In this document: positions 48,270-54,025 of the stretch, in pieces
How positions within the stretch are numbered: position 1 is the first letter of the stretch
How the letters are laid out: each line of letters opens with the position of its first letter
Virus record (IMG/VR): IMGVR_UViG_3300030049_000021
Location: 1-54,025 of that record
Direction: 5' to 3' (one strand)
DNA from: a virus
Length of the DNA: 54,025 nucleotides
Made by a program: the position numbers and the translations under genes
Notes under the pieces: generated by a model
Databases searched by the model: none
Told to the model about the DNA's origin: nothing
What the model saw: the letters and a program-made list of their open reading frames with translations, nothing else

Positions 48270-50885
48270 ATGCCAGATATTACGGTTCTTCTTAATTACC
48301 CTCGAAGTGAAAAGTATCATGCACCGTGGAGTGTCCTAAAGACAGCGCACGGGATGTCGTTCTCATATCCTCAGAACGGAGTGTTCTTCAATACCGACAC
48401 ACTTGCGCCTTTTCTTTGGCAAGAACCAAATAGCGGAATCATCATAATCAAGCCAACATTCTTGACAGCAAAGCGATTTGATCCAGCTTACGTTTCTAAG
48501 ACATGGTTGATTCCGACTAGCCTAAACTATGGTGGAACTGCCGCAGGCGGGAGACTTTTCACTTATTTTGGATCGACAGGCACCGACACCGCCGCGCAAT
48601 CCGAATATGTGATGTCCAGTCCTAAGCTTACGACCATTACAGACACACGCACTGGATTGGCTGTTGACGGCAACCTTCAGAACTTTATCAACCGCGCTAA
48701 CTACTCCGCTCAAAGTATGGTATGGAGCCTTCAAACGCAGGTCCAACTTGCCGCTAACCAGGCATGGTCATTTTTAATCGCTCCTAGCTCCATCCCTCCT
48801 GATTTCGCCGACACGTTCTTTATGATCGCGTTTGGAGGGAAATTCATCCTTGAGATCACCATGGCCGGAATTGCTTACATGTGGGGCGACGTTGACGGCA
48901 ACGGCACCTACGTTCACATTGACACCTACGTGATGAGAGACGGCGGCGTGAACATGAACCAAGCCTTTCAGGTGTCCGTCATCCCGCTTTCTAAGCGATT
49001 CCTTAGTGTTAGTTTCACGCAAGCGACGGCACCAGGAGTTCACGGCAGGGCCTCGACTTATGCCAGCAAACCCGACAGTTTCTTGACCGTACTTCGCGGA
49101 CAAGGCCCTCAGAATCCTGCCGACAACAACCTTGAGCCTCAGTGGGATGCAGGTCTGGCGCAATGGGTGAAATATCCAGCAGCGCCAATAACAATAGGAC
49201 TCGTCAGCAACGATTTTGACTATCATTTCGTCATCGCAACCGGATATTTCCCTGGGTCTGCGACGGCTTACATGGCCAAGGAATATCCGCCTGAAAAGGC
49301 GACGTGGAGCGGGATTAACTATACAATCTCGTCATGTTATTACAACCAATATGAAGCCGTAGGTGGCACACCGACCGCGATAGGTGTCATTCTGGTTGAC
49401 CAAAACGGGACGCCGTATGATCCTGCTTCGGGAAATGCGCTTGTATCCGAAATAAGTCTTTCCCCTTCTTATCCCCTCCAGATCTACACCCCTGAAATTC
49501 ACGCGTATGGCGTTAGCTACCCGCCATACGTTCAAACTCCGGACTGGACGCCTATTGATGTCTCGGAGGACTGGCAACTAATTCGATTCATCCTTTCGAC
49601 CGATCTAAATGCGCAACGCGTCGAGATGAAGTTGCTGCGAGACAATGACTGGCTAAATCTCATGAAAATGGCGGGGCCATGCCGCATTTCGGCACTCAAT
49701 AATAGCGGAGTATCCCAAGTGCTTTGCGACTTCTACGCAGAACGCCAGCAGCCGACCGTAGAGGGTTCAAATCAGCTTATCGTAGACCAGTTTGAAGGTC
49801 TTGACATGTGGGATCGACTGAATAACTCGCCGCTTCTCATCGAGACCGTACTTGAAGGCGACCAAGTGGCAGTTCAGATACAGCAGGCAATTATAGACGC
49901 TGGATTCCTTTCGTCTGAGGTGTTCATAGACTATGCCGCGAGCCCAGAACTAACGTCGATGACGTTCGGACTTTTAACCAATCCGAACGACATTTTGAGG
50001 CCGAATTCAGATACCTCGTGCGGTGACTTCATTCGTAATTGTGCCGAGAAAATAGGAGTCCAATTCTCTCCGCCGATTCGCGTTCGATGGGTTTCAAACG
50101 GGACCGGGGGAATGTGGTGGCGGATCTACCTTGGCCCGATTTACACCGTGAATACCGGCTACGCTCACGGCAATTGCCAGTTGCGATTCTTTCTCGACGA
50201 CTCGCTGGTTTCAACCGACACGTACGGTAGCGATCAGGCTAGGTGGCAAGCTGGCGACTTCATTGTAGTCGGAAATGATGAGTGGACAGTTACCAGACCG
50301 ATATTCAACGCGATCCTGGCGAGCGCGGCCAAGGGAGTGGACGGCAAAGAAGGGTCCGAAGTCCGCTACATACCCGCACCTGCCCGCGTGTTAAACGATC
50401 CGTCGTATATAGGATTCGAAGGAGGGGAGCGGATAAAGCAACTTGCGACCGAGGAGCTTCAGATTTCCCAGACAGCAAATTCAGTCGAGGTGATCGCGCG
50501 GCAATACTATGAGCAGAATTACAATCTGAAACGATTGCGGCACCGCGAATTTCCCGGCGAGTGGCAACCTGAAGTTGACGTTGATATGTTCGTTGCGATT
50601 ATCGGCGTTGCTCCTTTTGATAACTCGACAATGGGATACAGCGCGGGAGATCCGATCAGTTACGGCGCTTATCGAATTGAGCATATAGACACCGAGATAC
50701 GCCATGATTTCACCGTCGAGGGCTCCGCTTCGTCGCGTTGGGAGTGGGAGGGATCATACACTTTGACTTATGTCGGGCCGTACACTGATGCAGGTTTCAC
50801 AATTAACGGAACAGTAACGCCGCTCAAGATGTGGACGTCTGCGGCAAATCTGCCCGATGATTACGACTTGCCAGCGAACTGGTAG
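48270..50885 (+). CDS. Large tail tip/distal tail protein
   Basis: 871 residues, immediately after the tape measure region. N-terminal half beta-rich (MPDITVLLNYPRSEKYHAPW, GGKFILEITMAGIAYMWGDV). C-terminal half has features of baseplate hub proteins, such as GLDMWDRLNNSPLLIETVLE, QIQQAIIDAGFLSSEVFIDY and NWNLKRLRHREFPGEWQPEV-like segments leading to GAYRIEHIDTEIRHDF. Probably the tail hub that contacts the fibres (inference from order). Confidence 0.75.
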   Translation: MPDITVLLNYPRSEKYHAPWSVLKTAHGMSFSYPQNGVFFNTDTLAPFLWQEPNSGIIIIKPTFLTAKRFDPAYVSKTWLIPTSLNYGGTAAGGRLFTYFGSTGTDTAAQSEYVMSSPKLTTITDTRTGLAVDGNLQNFINRANYSAQSMVWSLQTQVQLAANQAWSFLIAPSSIPPDFADTFFMIAFGGKFILEITMAGIAYMWGDVDGNGTYVHIDTYVMRDGGVNMNQAFQVSVIPLSKRFLSVSFTQATAPGVHGRASTYASKPDSFLTVLRGQGPQNPADNNLEPQWDAGLAQWVKYPAAPITIGLVSNDFDYHFVIATGYFPGSATAYMAKEYPPEKATWSGINYTISSCYYNQYEAVGGTPTAIGVILVDQNGTPYDPASGNALVSEISLSPSYPLQIYTPEIHAYGVSYPPYVQTPDWTPIDVSEDWQLIRFILSTDLNAQRVEMKLLRDNDWLNLMKMAGPCRISALNNSGVSQVLCDFYAERQQPTVEGSNQLIVDQFEGLDMWDRLNNSPLLIETVLEGDQVAVQIQQAIIDAGFLSSEVFIDYAASPELTSMTFGLLTNPNDILRPNSDTSCGDFIRNCAEKIGVQFSPPIRVRWVSNGTGGMWWRIYLGPIYTVNTGYAHGNCQLRFFLDDSLVSTDTYGSDQARWQAGDFIVVGNDEWTVTRPIFNAILASAAKGVDGKEGSEVRYIPAPARVLNDPSYIGFEGGERIKQLATEELQISQTANSVEVIARQYYEQNYNLKRLRHREFPGEWQPEVDVDMFVAIIGVAPFDNSTMGYSAGDPISYGAYRIEHIDTEIRHDFTVEGSASSRWEWEGSYTLTYVGPYTDAGFTINGTVTPLKMWTSAANLPDDYDLPANW

Positions 50886-50917
50886 TTCTAACGGGTTCAG
50901 CCTAAACCGTGACGGGT

Positions 50918-50926
50918 TGTGATAAT
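50918..50926 (+). promoter_or_regulatory. Extended -10-like box
   Basis: TGT-GATAAT in the gap after the tail tip gene, 32 bases before ATG 50959. Confidence 0.35.
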
Positions 50927-50958
50927 ATCTGCCTACGTTCAAGCAAACGTTTGGAGTT

Positions 50959-51138
50959 ATGAGGGTCGGACTGGTGAGCCTGTTTAGGCGAAACGCGCCG
51001 GTCACGAATTGCGCCACAGTTGAGGCGCGGAGGGAGGCAGTCATCAGCGCGGGAATCATTGATCAGTTGACGGACTCGCCAAAAGAGCGGTTACTAAGAA
51101 TTAGCCTTGAGGTTAGCGATCCACGCAATGCATTCTAA
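50959..51138 (+). CDS. 59-residue hypothetical protein
   Basis: GGAGTT precedes ATG. It starts MRVGLVSLFRRNAPV, similar in pattern to the next gene's MIKKLLSLFRANATA; then a helical acidic part (KERLLRISLEVSDPRNAF). Confidence 0.6.
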   Translation: MRVGLVSLFRRNAPVTNCATVEARREAVISAGIIDQLTDSPKERLLRISLEVSDPRNAF

Positions 51139-51156
51139 TTTAGCAAGGAAACAACA

Positions 51157-51321
51157 ATGATCAAAAAACTACTGAGTCTGTTTAGGGCAAACGCGACCGC
51201 GACCGTTATTGTTCACGAATCGTCGGATGAGGTGAAAATAGAGCGCAACGATGATGGCGCATTATCGGCGAAAGATATATCCACAATCCTCCTATCAAAG
51301 CGAGCCAAAGCATTTAAGTAA
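51157..51321 (+). CDS. 54-residue hypothetical protein
   Basis: AAGGAAACAACA precedes ATG. The N-terminal LLSLFRANA motif is shared with the previous gene; the remainder is charged (DEVKIERNDDGALSAKDIST). Stop directly before the next ATG. Confidence 0.6.
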   Translation: MIKKLLSLFRANATATVIVHESSDEVKIERNDDGALSAKDISTILLSKRAKAFK

Positions 51322-51561
51322 ATGAGGTCTACCGATTTTGAATACGCAAAGCAGTCAGAAGGCAAGCTTCGGCATCACCAAAACGTAGCGGGCGAGAGAT
51401 CCCCGTACACCCGGGGGAAGGCGCTTGCACAACTGATAAACGTCGAACAACTTCCGAAGTCGACGTATCTGAATATGGCGTATACGACAGGCACAGCACA
51501 GCCAGTTTTTTTCTTCGTTGCGGGATATTCCCGGGTTGATGGCCCTGACGTGGTGCGCTAA
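51322..51561 (+). CDS. Small hypothetical protein
   Basis: 79 residues, ATG right after the preceding stop. First 50 residues basic and helical (GERSPYTRGKALAQLINVEQ). From residue 52 the sequence MAYTTGTAQ resembles the usual start of a phage structural protein, so the 3' end may belong to, or derive from, the beginning of the tail gene downstream. Confidence 0.55.
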   Translation: MRSTDFEYAKQSEGKLRHHQNVAGERSPYTRGKALAQLINVEQLPKSTYLNMAYTTGTAQPVFFFVAGYSRVDGPDVVR

Positions 51562-51591
51562 TCAAATCACGGGCGGTGCGGGTCCATTTTT

Positions 51592-51994
51592 AATTGTTTA
51601 ACGTGAAACAATTGCCGGTTGCAGGCGAGCGACCGGCTTGGCCGGGTCAGTGTCTCCGTGACGTGGATCATGCGATTCTCGGCGCAACGCGCTCCGAAAC
51701 GTTTGCCCTCACGAATCGACTCCGGTCGATTGTGAACTATAGCCCTTCATAAACAATATTATCGGAGCCCTGGTTCGTGGGTTCAGATAATATTTATTAT
51801 GACAGGGCGAACTTGTCATTGCCGAGGCCCACCAAACCGGTTGCCGCGAACCGGCTCCTGGTAAGGTACAAACAACTTGGAACGAAGCGACAAGTATGGC
51901 GACATGAGGCATAAGGTGACGACATCCCAGTAAACGGACTCATAGCTAGTTGGACGCCTCTTCACGTCCAACTTGGAATCACAAATTGTTGTGA
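51592..51994 (+). ncRNA. Structured RNA segment before and into a start-less tail gene
   Basis: About 400 bases with a chain of perfect stems: AATTGTTT/AAACAATT (51592-51613), GCCGGT/ACCGGC (51614-51637), GTCA/TGAC (51646-51662), AATCGAC/GTCGATT with TCCG loop (51714-51731), AATATTATC/GATAATATT (51755-51794), CCGGTT/AACCGG (51837-51854), ACTTG/CAAGT (51875-51895), GTTGGACG/CGTCCAAC (51949-51972) and TCACAA/TTGTGA (51979-51994). There is no convincing ORF before 51915. It may be an mRNA leader, an independent RNA, or an intron; group I or II core motifs were not found. Confidence 0.6.
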
Positions 51995-54025
51995 CTCGAT
52001 TCTCCAGAGTATTTGGACACCGGACTCGGTAGATATCAACTACTGGCAGATCGAGTGCGCATCGGTTCCTACAGGAGGCGGTACGTGGTCGGTGCAGATT
52101 ACCGAGGTCAACGCATACGGACCAACCGGAGGATATCTTAACCTACCCTTCGGCGGCCTCAGCTATTCCGGGTCTGGCACTTCTGTAACGTGCGATCTCT
52201 ATTTCAACAATTGGAAGGTTTACGGCACTAATAATGCTAAATGGTATGTCGTCTGGGACTCGCTCAGCGTCTACGTCAACGGGTCGCTTATGGCAACATT
52301 ATCGGGAAACAACGTCACATCTGACGCGCTAGGTCCTAGCTGGGTGCCTATATTTTCCGGCATCGTGCAGTTTACGGGTAATGGGCAAGTTAATTATTCC
52401 TCTTCGGTTTTCGGAGGCTGGCGTTATCAGGTAGCAGGTACGTGGTACTCAGCGCCAGTCGCAGGGCTTCCACCGATAGCGGATGCACCATTGAGCGGCC
52501 CAGGAGTGTACTACTCGATACCACCGGTTTATGGAACCTTTACGGCTCCATTTGGTCTGGCTGCTGCGGGTGTTGTCGTCACCAGTTCCACTTATGGAAC
52601 TCAGATGCAGGTTAGCAATATCGCGGGCACACCGATCAAAACGCAGTCGGGAACCTTCGTGATGATTCCAAACCTGCCAAAGTCGATTAACCGCCTCAAT
52701 TCGGATTATGGGGCCACATTCTGGCGATATGCGGTTCCGCAGGTGCAAGCGTCATCAACACGGACATTCAGCGAGATAAAAGTGCCTGTTTCTGCGGGAT
52801 GGCACGCTAGTTCAAGTGCTACAACCAACGTAGTCAGTCGTGCGGGTACGGGCAGCTACGAGGTCGGACCAACCGTTTCGCCTATCGAATCTCAGTTCTT
52901 GCTTCCCAGCTACTGTCTAGGCCAAGTCAGCAACTACGAGCAACTAATTATTACGGTGATCGATGGGGTTGTCGTAGCCAGCAACCAGGAGATATTAAAC
53001 ACTGACTACGCGGTGTCTATGGATTCCGTGACCGGCTCAGAGTCGTGGTCTAGCGGTGCTTATCCTGTTGCACCTTACATGAGCAACGCTGACATTAGGT
53101 GCAACTATTTCAACTCGTGCGTTTGTAACCCTCATTGGTCGATTGGGTATTACACCGGGCCTTGGAACCTTGAGGGCGCACCGACGACGTGGGAGACCTA
53201 TTGGGGGTTCATCCGCGAACAGTTCATGTCAGCGCAGGGAAGGCGCAATCATATCGTTTCGTGCCCACTAGAGACGAGCGGTTACACTCCATTTTTGGAC
53301 ACCTATTTCCAGAGTCCGACAGGCTACGGTATGCGGTGGATTGGCGTTTCAAGGTGGCAGACGGACACAGTTTCCCCTTTAAGCAGCTTAACCCCGGATT
53401 CGTCATCGTCGCCCAATTGGAGTGTGGTTAGCGGTTCGTGTTCGCTCGCTTTCGGTGGGACTGTCACAGTCACCCCGATATCATCGGTTTGCTCTTTCCG
53501 ATTGGCGCTGGAATCGTTCGATTACAGCCCGTTCATGTACGCTCAGATTTGCCAGTCTATTTTGCTGAACTGGCCCGCAACGAACATCACTACAGCTCAG
53601 GTTTATGTCGTTTCGTCTGACGGCACCACACAAACCCTTTTGGAAGTGAGCCCGTCGGACGGATTCACAACCCCAGCACATACCTACAATTTCCCTCAAG
53701 TTCTCGACGCGAAATATGCAGGATCGTGGGGCATTGACAACGGGTACGGCGTTGTATCCGACACCGGAACGGATTACGCCGCAGGTGGCATGTCTGCGTC
53801 GATCATGGGCAGTCCCACTCAGGCAGTTGGATTTGAAATGGAGTTGGGTCGGCAAGGTGCTTATCTGCTATTCGTCTTCACGCCAACTTCGACGGGAACG
53901 ACCTTCCAAATTGATTACCCTCAGTTCAACGCGGCCACATCGAAGTTGTTGCTCCAAGAGAATGGGCAGCTCGCAGATGTCCTATACGCGAACGGGCCAG
54001 CTATTCGGCTAGGTAACCACGTTTG
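51915..54025 (+). CDS. Tail fibre/tip protein, N-terminal part, start codon not identified
   Basis: The frame is open from 51915 to the window end and continues at 1-1292 (1,091 codons in all). No ATG, GTG or TTG occurs in frame before GTG 52092, which has AGGAGG 13 bases upstream. The preceding 60 codons are protein-like (DINYWQIECASVPTGGGTW). Possible explanations are a non-canonical start, a start at 52092, or splicing from upstream. The sequence is beta-rich with many Ser, Thr, Gly, Tyr and Trp, and cysteines around LRCNYFNSCVCN-like positions. Structural tail protein by composition and by the C-terminal Asp-box region. Confidence 0.75.
53900..54025. repeat. Terminal direct repeat, right copy
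   Basis: Identical to 2-127; marks circular closure of the genome (unit length about 53,898 bases). Confidence 0.95.

Noticed and set aside
50970-51000. Hammerhead-ribozyme-like core (CTGGTGA, a 4-bp stem II, then CGAAAC)
   Set aside because: One core position is wrong (G for A), no stem I/III pairing with a cleavage site is seen, and the segment is explained as codons for VSLFRRNA, repeated in the next gene.
51709-51912. Minus-strand ORF over the structured RNA
   Set aside because: No promoter or ribosome site, surrounded by plus-strand genes, and the DNA is better explained by inverted repeats.
51565-51914. Group I or group II intron in the tail gene
   Set aside because: No P7-type GACTA core, no domain V-like hairpin with AGC triad, and no convincing splice sites were found; kept only as one explanation in the findings.

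Overview
The window is a complete or nearly complete genome of a tailed double-stranded DNA phage. The last 126 bases repeat the first 126 (positions 2-127 = 53900-54025), and one long tail gene reads straight through the junction. The natural molecule is therefore circular or circularly permuted, about 53.9 kb. The late genes match a siphovirus: HK97-type terminase, portal, protease and capsid, one tail-tube gene, a G/GT-type pair of tail chaperones with a -1 frameshift site, a short tape measure, and no sheath or baseplate cluster. No integrase was recognised, so a lytic lifestyle is the simpler reading, although a recombination-directionality-factor-like gene is present.

Layout. (1) 1-5789, plus strand: end of a sialidase-like tail protein, small structural proteins and a beta-helix tailspike. 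Two of these proteins carry Sec-type signal peptides. (2) 5861-14477, minus strand: a tightly overlapping early operon of about 22 mostly small genes, ending in a recombination block (SMC/Rad50-like ATPase, PD-(D/E)XK exonuclease, RDF-like protein). (3) 14478-14578: a divergent control region with a three-fold 11-bp repeat. (4) 14579-24209, plus strand: early/middle operon with an HTH regulator, DUF2303, nucleases, PAPS-reductase-like and polymerase-X-like proteins, a possible small RNA, and a primase-helicase. (5) 24210-25009: non-coding, rich in short repeats, the likely replication origin. (6) 25010-28360, minus strand: accessory units controlled by two near-identical promoters with an embedded palindromic operator. 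(7) 28444-29683: small plus-strand genes. (8) 29690-30330: a large, strongly structured non-coding RNA candidate. (9) 30340-33036: endolysin-like gene, seven tRNA genes and small membrane proteins (lysis). (10) 33037-50885: packaging, capsid and tail genes. (11) 50959-51561: three small genes; then a second structured segment (51592-51994) in front of the junction-spanning tail gene, which has no ordinary start codon.

Host. Coding density is high, genes overlap mostly by ATGA, GTGA or TTGA, and Shine-Dalgarno sites are common inside operons. Many transcription-unit starts instead have a TANNNT box only 6-9 bases before the ATG and no ribosome site, which points to leaderless mRNAs. Leaderless starts of this kind are well known in Deinococcota and several environmental phyla. 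Signal peptides on phage proteins fit a diderm host. The host phylum cannot be fixed from the sequence alone.

Strongest leads for novelty: the large RNA near the tRNA cluster (same setting as GOLLD and ROOL RNAs); the structured RNA before a start-less tail gene; the promoter/operator pair in the accessory region; two tRNA-Leu genes with short variable loops; and a capsid protein that shares an inserted module with the protein encoded just upstream of the protease.
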